Shown here in pieces: positions 44,154-56,100 of a stretch of 64,000 bases of DNA (the first letter of the stretch is position 1; every line of letters starts with the position of its first letter). Both the position numbers and the translations under genes were made by a program. The notes under the pieces are model-generated. The model saw only the letters and a list, made by a program, of their open reading frames with translations. It did not search any database and had not been told where the DNA came from. This stretch comes from Zeus faber (Eukaryota > Chordata > Actinopteri > Zeiformes > Zeidae), in contig OY482852.1 of assembly GCA_960531495.1 (NCBI GenBank), positions 30,369,673-30,433,672 of the forward strand, given 5' to 3'.

Positions 44154-47100
44154 CTGAAGGTTTATACAGTATGTGTGCAGGCATCACAAGTAAATAAAGA
44201 AAAACACATATGACAGTGATATTGTGTTCACATCGCTTTTTCATTATTCAGTCTGCAACAGTTTTAAAAACATTAGAAAAAAAACAACAAAACAAAAACA
44301 AAAAACAAACAATTTGTTACAATCAATAAGAACAAAATAATTACTAGTTCATACACAAACTTCAATTCAATAATCATTCGATAACACATAAAACAAAAAT
44401 AAAAACAAATAAAATCATCACAAATAAAACAGTGTAAATCTAAAAACAACAAATAAAAAAGCGAACCACGATCTAGATCAGTTGATTTAAAAAATAGGCT
44501 CCTTAGCTTGAACACTTACATCAGGAGTTTTCAGAACAGGCTCATCAAACATTGTACTACCTGTATGTACCTTTGCCCTTTTCGATTTCTTTGTATATGA
44601 AAAACCTGTGTCAGGGTTTTCTCCCTCTACACTTATTACAGTGGAACCACCCTTAAAGTCTGTAATACTCTGCTTCTCTCATCCCCTGTCTATTATCTAT
44701 AATGGGCACACTAAACAACTATCAATGTCGTCAGATCGCTGTACTGTTGATACTAATGACACTACAAAACTTTCTGTCTTGTGATCAGGATCTTTCACCA
44801 GGAGGAACTATCTGCATTGAGGAAACATCAACTTGACATGGGATCTGTATGGGAGTATGAGAGAGGATTGAGAGGATAATACAGCCCTCTGGGAGGTAAC
44901 ACTGTACATTACACAAGCCTGAAATAGCTGTCAAGGGGACCAAATAAGATGATTTTGGGGTGGCCTATGGGATAGGGCTTACGAGATTGAACAGTCGGAT
45001 ATAGAGACGTAAAGTCAGTATCTGATTTTCTCTCCGGGCTGTTTTGTGGTACACCTTATGAGCGATAACGACTACAGGCAGATAACGACTACAGACAAGT
45101 GGTAATCCCTATTGAGAGATGTGATTTTTTTCAATAAACCTTTTTCAGAAACCAGTATCTACTGGGATACCGGGATTCCTGAGCACGGGTCTGTAACAAA
45201 GTTCACAACCATGGTAAAAACATACTGCAAATTCGTAGGCTGTTCCAGTGTCAGAATTAAATCTGTCTAATCTGGGACTAATTGTTTTCCCTCTGTATTG
45301 AGAGTGTGTTGAATTCTGATGTTATCTTTTTGTGACACATATTCTAACTACTGGATGGATACATTTGAGAATGCTTTGTGTTGGTAAATATAACAACTGT
45401 TGTATGTCAGAGCCAGTGTCTTGTAGACAGCCATGCATATCGATGCAAGTAAAAAGATTGAGTCCTGAACATTTAATGATTGTATCCCGATAGACAGTAC
45501 GGGCCTTCCTCAAAACAATCACATTGTTGACACCATAGCGCTTCAACTCTCTCTGGAAATTAAACTTCTTGTGTTCACAGAAGCCTGGAGCCTAATGCTG
45601 CAGGTGTTTTTGATAGTCACATACAGTATGTAGAAAGCTGTAGCTATTCATCGTTGTTTGAATTGTTTGTCTCTCATCATAATCACCCGACTACCATGCA
45701 TTATGACACTCTGTACTATCTTTTGGGATGTAAAATATTCCAGCAGTTCCTGTAGTTGTCAAAACCAGAAGCGTTGTAGGCTATAAAAGAATAAACTTTA
45801 TACTTTGGATAGCATTTGACAAAGAAAGCCATAAAGACGGCATTAACTTAGTCAACAGTCAACCTTTCCTGTGCTTCCATTTGGAAACGAGTAACGGATC
45901 CTCCTCTTTGGACCTATTTATGACAGAAGAGAGAGGATCATAGCGAGGCAGCGTAAACTGGGTTTTTATGCATTTCTTTCTCACCCTCCACTCCCAAGAC
46001 TGCTGCACCGTGAGGGTCACCCTCAAGATTTCGGCTGCCCGCCACTTCACTCAGGGTCCAGTCCCCCAGCAAAGTGGGCTCTGACTGCGGCAGCAACTCA
46101 ATAATCTTATACTCCACCAATTTACCAACAACTAGGGCTTTAAGCTCCTTCTTGAGAAATTGTTTCGGGTACGCGATACTGATGTGATTCGCAATTTGAG
46201 CCATTCATCTTTACAGCAACGGTCAATTTGATTAAGAGAAGGATTGCCCAAAAATGTCAAACAGTAACATGTCCAACTAGTGCAGGCAATTAGAGGCAAA
46301 TTACAAAGGAAAAGGGATGTGAGTGCTGTTCAAATCAATAACCAAATATAACCAAAGAGGACACTTTAAAATAAGAGCTACAACTATCTTTATCTAAAAG
46401 ACACCAAAAGAAAAATAAAACCTCAGTTAAATTTGTACTTAGCCAAACTCAAAAACAGTCAAAACAGTCCCTGCACCTAGTGTGTTTAACAAAGAAAATC
46501 AAGGTGTGTGTTGTCAATGGTAAACACGAAACTGTACCTGGCCCAGTCCCCGGGTAGTTAAACTAGTGCTTCAATTAACATTGAAATCAAGCCTGCACAA
46601 AATCTCAATACTTTCTAGTAACGGCAGAGCAGGAGATACAGTGGTGAGCTGCCCACATCAAATCACAGCCGCTCCAACTGACAAGTTGGCCAAACATTTG
46701 TAGATTAAATTCCCCAATTGAACTGGATTGGAGCGCTGGACCAGGTGCCTCTCCAATCAGGATCACCGAAGAAGCCAGGAAGTGGGAGGAGCTTGACAGG
46801 CAAAAACAAAAACAAAAAAAACAACACTTAAAAGGGTTACACACATATACACCCAAAGCAGGAGTTGGTGGCGGCCGTAACAGCGGTACTGCATCTTCAT
46901 AAATTGAATTTGCATTTAACGGTATTGCCAGGCCTGACATTGCAGTTGGTCAGACACACATTACAGTATGCTTCAGTATGTGGGAAAATACAGAGCTCAA
47001 TGGTTTGTAACAGTAAGGGGTGTGCATCTCTCCCTTATAAGACGATCCCATTAGGGCTGCGCCAGCCATGAAAATTTTGCTATATATTTTTAAATAATCA

Positions 47101-50100
47101 AGTCGATCACCATTATCGTCTCCTCTTTGGGGGTTTAGTTCACGAAAAGACAGGATAAGTACAATATGATTAACACTTATTTCTTTAAACAGAACAAAGA
47201 TTTAACATTCTCAAACTTTCTGAAATAACTGAAAACGAAATATAACAGACCGGCAATTGCCTGCCTCAATGGTCTGTCCCTTAAACTTGACCCTGTGTAT
47301 TTCTGCCTGCAGCTATATTTATTGTTAATTTTATGGTTATTATTATTAATATTAGTAGAAGTAGTCTAGTTGTTGTGTTAATTATAATTAGGCTTTTATT
47401 ATTATTATTACGATTTTTTTTTATTACATTGTCTACTGCAAAAGGGAGATTAAAAGAGATTGCCGGAGGAGCAATTATTATTAAGTATTCTCGGCTTTCT
47501 TTGAGAGGGATTGTGTGGTGTTTGAGCATACACAAATTTATTTATGTATATTAAGAGGAAATGTATATTATTTTATACATTTTAGAAAAACATTAACAAC
47601 TTGCGATTATGGCGTTTTTTCTGCGTGGGTGTCGATGACCATCGATGACTGTCAATCGCCTGATTATGAAATAACCGATGCGATTCGGTGCAATTCGATT
47701 TGGTGTGATTTTATGCAATACAATGCAATGTGATACAGTTATTAACATTTGTTTAATGTAGACAATAATTTTCCATTATAAATAAAAATAAGCTAATTCT
47801 ATAAAAGCAGCATTGCTTACCTTCAAATAGATATTTCATAAAAGACCAGTAAATCCCAAGTATTTTTGTTACTTCAGGGCATTTAGATAATAATCTCTAA
47901 TATCTTACTATATCAGAATCAAAATATTATTTTGATTCTATGTGAACCCCCGCATACTTTGAGGTCACATTTAGAAATCTGACATTTTTGTTTTTTTTCC
48001 ACGATATGAAAGTGTAGAATCAGAGATTCAAAACAAGGTAACACTTGTGGGAATCAAGAAAATATTTTGGAAGCTCTATGTTATTAAAGATCAAGGGTGT
48101 GATAACAGAAGTTCTGAGAAATCTGGCTTTAAAGTTTTAGAAGCATTTCCAGAATTTTGCAGCACCAAATACACATTTAGAAACACAATAAGTGCTTTAA
48201 ATTGTTCCATTTGGATAGTGATGTACTCCTTCAATAAGATAATGTTGAATGTGTTTTTCTGAAACAATATTTGAATCATTAATTTATAACAAATATTGGA
48301 AAATGCATAATTCAAGGTAATCCTTTAATTTTTTTTTTCATTCTAAATTCATGCTCACTATACTAGCATGAACCCTCTAATCCCTCTCTTGTAAACATTC
48401 CCATTTCCTGCCTTTATTGTTTAATAACAATAAGTGATGAATGAATGATGAGTTTTAAGAAATTGGGACTTTTCAGATCGCGCAGATGAAAACCTATCAC
48501 CGGACAGCAACAATTCCCAGAATTACTTACTTCTGGGAATTGTTGTTTTCTGGGAGCATACTGCTCTGCCACCTCACACTGCCCGGTCCACAATATGATT
48601 TAGAGCTTCTGCCACCCTCTTGTCGTAATTCAGAACACCACGGAGAAGATCTTTTCACGGAGAAGTGAAAATTCTTGCTTCTGGTGTTTATTTGTTGTTG
48701 TTATTTTAAACATTGTTTACAGAAATGACGTCGGCTCTTCTTCGTGTCCTCTGAGGCAGCGTCATCAGCGTCAATGCATCACACGAAGAAGACCCAGTGT
48801 AGTCATTCAGGAGTAGATACAATTAATTACCTTATTTTATCACATTCTGGGATTCTGACTTCACATCACACTCAATATCGAAGGATCTGCCTGTTTGCAT
48901 CGGTAACCGTAAGATCGCTGTTTGCGCTGTTTTGCGAGTTCAGCAAGTTGGTATGTATTTTTTTCCCCTGTAAAATGCTGGTGGTTCAAGTAGCCTCAAC
49001 TTTTTAATATTTATATAATATTTTGAAATCAACTCAGATTTGAAAACAACTTGAGGAACATAAATATGCTATAATTTCATTTTTGACTGAGAAACAAATT
49101 TCCGATGTTTTTCACATCCAGCGGAAAGTAGGTGGCCTCGAAATGCTCAGATGTGTTGGGTCACATATATTATAAACATTTACATTTAGTCATTTATCAG
49201 ACGCTTTTATCCAAAGCGACTTACAATTATTCAAACACCGACGGACGCAGCCATCAGGAGCAATTAGGGGTTAAGTGTCTTGCTCAAGGACACTACAGCA
49301 TGCTAGCAGGAGGAGCCTGGGATCGAACCAGCGACCTTTGGATCACTAGACCACCAGCTCTACCTCCTGAGCTACCATATAAAATATTGTAAAGACCCTG
49401 GATGAGAATTGTTAATTGTCAGTTATAATGTGTTTTACTGCAGGCGGTTCACAAGCCCCGCAAGAGGAAATGTGCGCAGTGTAATGTGTACAATATAATC
49501 AGCTGAAGCTCTGAACAGCACATTGAGACGCAGCGCAGGGTCCAGGCTGAACAAGGATTTAGAGAAAGTATTCGATTTATTTTGTTTCCTTAGGTTCTTA
49601 CTTCTTACGGCTTGGAAACCGCGCCGGTTTCCACGCCAGTTTTCAAGTGTTTTTATTCTAGATCTATTTGTTTTTGTTAGTTTCTACTTGTATTGCATTT
49701 TAAACCCAACTAAGGGACTGTCCGGCTCCGCCTTAGATCAGGACAGTGGATTGCGCAATGGAGGGAGAGTGAGCTGCAGTACACTGTGTGTCCTGTTCGC
49801 CATGCCTCCAAACAAAAACAAATAATAATTATTTTTAAAGTACCGTTTATACAAAAGTAGAATTAGCAGCAAAGCTTCAGTCAACCGATTCGTAACTTTA
49901 GAATTGAGCCATCGACCGGTTCATGGTACATTTAGATCGAACCAGGGGTCCATGTATCCATGTAGTCACATCTTTAACGTTACAACTGGTTTCCGATTTG
50001 AATCAGTGAATCGTAACACCCTTAGTAACAGCATTTGTAAGCGTAAGGGGAGCCATAACATCTTTTCAGGTCCTCTATGAGGTGATAGTGGTTATTGTGC

Positions 50101-53100
50101 AAGTACATACAAATTGAACCCATGACGGGTGTTTTGCTTGTATGAAACATTCCAAGTTTTTTTTAATCATTGTTGTGAACAGCATCTCTAATCTCTCAAA
50201 GCTAGCCACATCTGAGAACCCTATAGCATGATTGTCTGAAAAACCTTCCTCCATATGTATTCTTTAATCCTTTTTTTGTCTTTGTGATATCATCATAAGG
50301 TAGAGAACATAGTTTGAGAAGAGCTCCGCCATTTATATTCTGTGCCACTTTAATGACAAATTCTATAATATCGTCTGTAACACTATGATCGTTACCATGT
50401 ATGACTATTAGTTTTGGATAAAAACAACTCGTTGTTGTAATAATCGTATGCATTTAAAACAACTTGATGTCAGAAGCTAGAGATACAAAACGTTAAAAAC
50501 GTTAAAAAGACTGCCGGGTGTCAGTATGTCGTTACAATGAAACAGCACATCGATCATCGTTCGGAAGTATCACAATTTGAATCGACATATGTATTGTCTC
50601 TCTCAAGATGTCTACAATCCTATTGTGTTTATGTTTCTGCCTTAATTACGCCTCCTGTCTGTGTTATAGTAGCTGTGGCTGTTGACGATGTACTATCATC
50701 ATTAGTGATCACGATGTAAGACATCTGAATCGTCATCAGAAATAACTATCGTGTCTTCATCATTATCATTTGCTTTTAAACAACCCTCAGTGCACAGATC
50801 CCCTGGGTCTGAATAATTTGTCTTAAAACTATCGCCGATTTGAGATCCCTCAGATCTGAAATGCCTGCACAATGATAACCTCTATGCCTTTGTCCAAATG
50901 TATACACCAGGACATTGTGAAGTGCCTCATGCCAGGCTGTATGATCAGCCATCACTGCAGATGCCTTGTCACCACCATCTAACAAAAAATCACGAGACAA
51001 CGTCCCTGTATATAAAGGAGCATTATCTGATGCTTTTACACCTAACACGTCTTCATTATTAGTATTTACACCTGATATCTCAACAGCTCTTTCAACCCTG
51101 TTAGCTATGATTTGACAACATGATGGAATTACAGCATTCATCATCAATTTTAAATCGCTTCCTTCTTGGCTCCATGTTGAAAAACTATGAGAATAAAACA
51201 CCCGACACACCCATAGCTATACCCCCAAATTTAAAAACAAAACAACAAAAACAAACACAAACTTTCCCAACACCCACCATGTTATTACATTGCGTTTTTT
51301 TTTTTTGTCAATGACTGAATGCCTCTACTTTTGCTGCCAAATATTCTACCTTATTGTATAGTATAGTTGTGTAGTTGCAACAATTCATCCACCTTCTTGC
51401 TTAGTTGCTCCAACAGTGACAAGACTGTGGTAATGCGTATGTTATATGTTTGTTGAAATTTTCAAAATGTTTCATAACTCACCAATTTACAGGGTGAGTG
51501 ATTATTGTTCTGGATGTTGACTTTAAGCGATGCACCACTTCTTCATACTGCAGTACTCTCTGCACTTCGGTCTACGCCCGTCTATTTCTGAGGGTTTTTC
51601 TTCAGCTCATTGGCCGATTGCCCATGTTCGTCATCACCTTGGTTAAAATCGTACTACAAAATACACAATGTAAATTTAAAAATCAACAAACCCTTTAAGA
51701 AAATGATGACTACGACTACGTAATAACTATGCATATGCTATATTTTACCTGCCGTTATTTTGATTTGATGAACCATCTGTTTTGTTGAACGGCTTGTGAC
51801 AGAGTGGCTCTTGGTTTTCTTTATTCTCGATTAGGCCTGGACAGAATGTTACACACAAATTTAGAAATCAATGAACCCTTTGAGCAAATATATTCAAATG
51901 CATTGACATATTTTGAGTTCCTTGCTTTCTTTTTAGCTACACTCTTTCTCTGCTCCATACTGAAGTGAAACACACGCATACCGTTACCTAATGACCAAAT
52001 CACACTGTTAGTGAATGAAAACATACTTTTGACTATCTATGTATGTATAATGTACAAACTTTCTTTTTTAGATGCATACTTTACATCGCTAGTATGCTGT
52101 AGCTCATGTTGTACAATGCATCACCTAAAAAACACATTTAAAAAAGCAAATATTCGTATAGTCATTTTTAACGGTGTAACACATAAAACAACATACCTGC
52201 ATAGGAGTTTTCCTTTTTCTCTGGTGGTGCTCCTGCACTAGGCAATGTAGCATGCGATGTCAGTATCCAACATGTTTCATAACTCCTTGAAGGACACACA
52301 GTAATATCATCGTAGTCCAAATGGGATCCTGCTAATAAAACAGCGTATATCCTTTTTAGAAAACAATCTAGAAGAATAATAAATACATATAATTAATAAA
52401 CAAACAATACATCAATCAAAACACATACGTACATTGCAGTCGATGATCCATTTTCTTTTCTCTGTTTTCTGTTTGCAGTGTTGCCTGTAGCGTAGCCCTT
52501 GAAGAGAGGTGCTCTTCTTCCAAGCATTGCTAATACTGTATCTATATATAACCCTAACAGTCAGTCACCCCCTTTTTCTCCGCGCTCCAGGTGTCCTGCG
52601 ACACCCACACCCAAGCACAGTTTGTAACAACACAACGTGACCCCCCCCCCGACACACACACACAGGCATCTCTGTATGTTCTACCCTCTTTAAACCCTTT
52701 AAAATAAATATTTAACGAAGTACTTAGACATCTTAATTAGGTCTACTTTAAACAGATCAGACAATACCAACGACAATGACCCCCTCATTAGGACGCGCAT
52801 CAAACACAATCCCACGTGACCCCTCCACCCCTCCCAACCAGACATCCTTTTCACATCTGTGCTCACCTTCCCCACCCCTCCCCCAACCCTCCTCCCCCTT
52901 TCTAGGTGTCATAAATCAAAGTGACAGGATTGTTACAATTCAAAAAGAGCATATACTGTATAACACTCTCTCCCAGGGTTCCATTTGTGTGGGCTTGTAC
53001 CATTACTTTACATGAGGAGAGCGAAGAGTCGTATTGCGTGTTCAGTCTCTCTCAACCAAAAACATGATAAATCAATTCTCGCTCGAGGCTCTACTTTAGA

Positions 53101-56100
53101 ACACAGGCTGAAGAGGGGATGGGTAGAAGCCAGATCTACAGACGTTAAAAAAAGAGGAGAAATAGTGCTGCATTTCTTTACTCCAGGACACAAAATGATG
53201 AAGAAATAAAATAAAAGTGTGGTTGGTGGACACAAGATAATGAATAATAATAAATCTAGACACATAATGTGAGCTGTGGGCTGAAACAGCTCCCAGAGAG
53301 AGACAGGTCAGGCAAGGCCTTGTGCAACTATAACACCCATTATGAGGACCGAGAGCCATTACCCTGCAGAACCAGTTTGTTACTAAGACCAGGGTAGGAC
53401 ATCTTACAAACAAAACATCCCACTGTCTATGTACTCAGAGCTCATGTGACTGCCATACAAAGTACACACTATATGTTACATTACTGCAACAATTCCTGGA
53501 AGAAAAGAAAAATGGCCAAGACACCAGGGAGATTCGGGGGAAGCAAGGAGACAGAGACTGAAAGGGAGACTGTTTGTAAGAGAAAGACTGCTTGTGTGTG
53601 TTTATTTATGTGATATACGAGAGGGGTAAGCCTAAGAGAGACGTACAGAGCTGTAGTAACTACACGGGAATAAAGTTGATCAGCCACAGCCTGAAGCTAT
53701 GGGAAAGGGTAGTGGAGGCTCAGTAAAGCGGAGAGGTGGGGATAAGCGAGCAGCAGTATGGTTTCATACCAGGAAAGAGTACTACAGATGCAATGTTTGC
53801 TGTAAGAATGCTGATGGAAAAGTACAGGGAAGGCCAGAAGGAGTTGCACTGTGTCTTTGTGGATTTAGAGAAAGCATATGATAGGGTGCCGAGAGAGGAA
53901 GTGTGGTATTGCATGAGGAAGTCGGGGGGTGGCAGAGAAGTACGTAAGAGTGGTACAGGATATGTATGAGGCCAGTCAGACAGTAGTTAGGTGTGCTGTA
54001 GGCGTGACGAAGGCATTCGAAGTGGAGGTGGGAATGGATTAAGTATCAGCTCTGAGCCCTTTCTTGTTCGCAATGGTGATGGACAGGTTAACAGATGAAA
54101 TCAGGCAGGAGTCTCCGTGGACTATGATGTTCGCGGATGACATTGTGATCTGTAGTGAGAGTAGGGAGCAGGTTGAGGAGAGCCTGGACAAGTGGAGGCA
54201 TACATTAGAGAAAAAAGGAATGAAAGTCAGCAGGAGTAAGACAGAATACATGTGCATGTGGAGAGTGGTGAAAAGCTGAGAATGCAAGGAGTGGAGATGA
54301 AGAAGGTGGATGAGTTCAAGTACTTGGGGTTGACCATCCAAAGCAGCGGAGAGTGTGGGAGAGAGGTGAAGAAGACAGTACAGACAGGGTGGAGTGGGTG
54401 GAGAAGAGTGTCAGGACTGATCTGTGACAGAAGGGTTCCAGCAAAAGTGAAGGGGAAGGTCTACAGGACAGTAGTGAGACCAGCCATGTTGTACGGTTTA
54501 AAGACAGTGGCAATGACAAAAAGGCAGGTGGCTGAACTGGAGGTGGCAGAGTTGAGGATGTTCAGATTTTCATTGGGAGTGACAAGGATGGACAGGATTA
54601 AGAATGAGTACATTAGAGGTACAGCTCAAGTTGGACAATTCGGTGGAAAAGTGAGAGAGGCGAGATTGAGATGGTTTGGACATGTGTGTAGAAGATATGA
54701 GCGTTACATTGGAAGAAGGATGCTGAGGATGGAGCTGCCAGGCAAGAGGAAAAGAGGAAGGCCAAAGAGAAGGTTTATGGATGTGGTGAGGGAGGACATG
54801 CAAGCGGTTGGTGTAAGGGAGGAAGAGGTGCAGAACAGAAGGTATTGGAGGCAGATGATCCGCTGTGGCGACCCCTAACGAGAGCAGCCGAAAGAAGAAG
54901 AAGAAGAAGATAGTGCAAAGTTCTTGCTGGTTGTCTTTTAGGATTGGGAAGGAGTGGATTAACTCTTGGATTGATGGAAGCCTATACAAGGTTTAGTGTA
55001 AGTATCAGGCCACTAAAACACTTTATAATTTGACATGTAGAAAAGAAGAGAGAGATTTACCTACAGCATACAATTGCAGGGAAAAAATGCATTCATACTC
55101 TATTTAATTTGACTTTAATATTAATTTCTTTACAGTTTAGTAGCAGTAGTAAATTAAGCAGGACCATGAGAAGTCATGTTTCCGGGCCAAGCTAGTCCAG
55201 AGATGTGCTAAGGCATCACTGCTTCCAGTTATATTTTATATTTCTGAGGTATGGACTTGGTACTTCGGGTAGGAAAAAGAAAGCCTTCTCCTTTGATCAA
55301 TTAAGTCAATGATCGATTGATCAATGATCAATTTGGTCAATGTCTGGTTGTCTGGTGTTGAAAACCCTTTACCTCAGGAGCAAATAATTCTTGTCCAGCA
55401 CTCAGAGATGCCTCTCCCCTAATGTCAATTTGCAATTTGCCAATTGACCACTGTTTACCACACATTAGGCCAACACATCTTATTTTTAAAAGTTATGGCA
55501 CATAATGAGTATACTGGCAACTTTTGTGTTGGTCGGAGAGAGACTTTGGAACAGCCAGCTATCACTTGGGAAGAGGATTACAGAGCTTTGCACAGTACAG
55601 TGTAGGGGTGCAGCAAAAAGGACGGATTCAGAAAAAGGCCTTTGTGAGAGAGAGGTAAACAGAAAGATGATAGATGAGAATCTTGGTTGACCATTCACAG
55701 TGGTTCTTTGCTGTGTCCGGCACATTGGAAGATCATCTTTTAAAGCAAATCTCCATGCTGTGGACTTATCTTATAGAATGTTAAAGCACTCAGGTGACAG
55801 TTAGACCTTGTCCAGCTTGTGTTGTTAAAGGAACGTTTTGTGGTAAAAACCACAACACAGGTCAAGCAGACCTTGAGCGATGAAGAATGTCTTTGGATTC
55901 AATTGTTTTGTCTTTATTGGTTTATTGTTTCCCTATCCAGACCCCTTCAACTCCCCATCCTTCTCTTGATCCTTTTATTTCTAGGAGAACACTCAACAGA
56001 AATATGTCACACCACTGGCTGTGGATGTACTCCTTTCCCCTCATACATTCCTTCTCAGATGACAAGTTTCTTTCGAGACCTTCTCGGGCTGCATGATTCT

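Larger units (their letters stand above)
46205..50140. other. Polinton relic interior without recognised genes
   Basis: Mostly AT-rich and repeat-like. It contains a 15-bp hairpin (48508-48545) and a SINE (49176-49376). Short Thr/Ile-rich frames near 47300-47550 come from att/tta repeats. Confidence 0.45.
39545..52905. mobile_element. Maverick/Polinton (adintovirus-like) relic, about 13.4 kb
   Basis: Bracketed by inverted repeats (39545-39820 and 52625-52905) of the length class used by Polintons. Inside are a protein-primed family B DNA polymerase remnant (- strand, 45850-44870), a penton-like minor capsid remnant (+ strand, 43197-43919) and a small virion-type ORF directly after it (43973). 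This combination defines Polintons/adintoviruses, integrating virus-like elements of animals. Integrase, major capsid, packaging ATPase and protease were not found. The missing parts and total size suggest internal deletions. Nested: Tc1 (40168-41354), SINE (49176-49376), and probably a fragment at 44710-44810. Every recognised gene is broken. Confidence 0.82.

Noticed and set aside
49320..49376. tRNA gene on the - strand
   Set aside because: A-box and B-box belong to a SINE; it continues into the SINE tail and lacks a complete cloverleaf.
52527..52550. TATA-like tatatata as promoter for the ATG at 52527
   Set aside because: It is only about 16 bases from the ATG, too close for a normal TATA-driven start of that reading frame.
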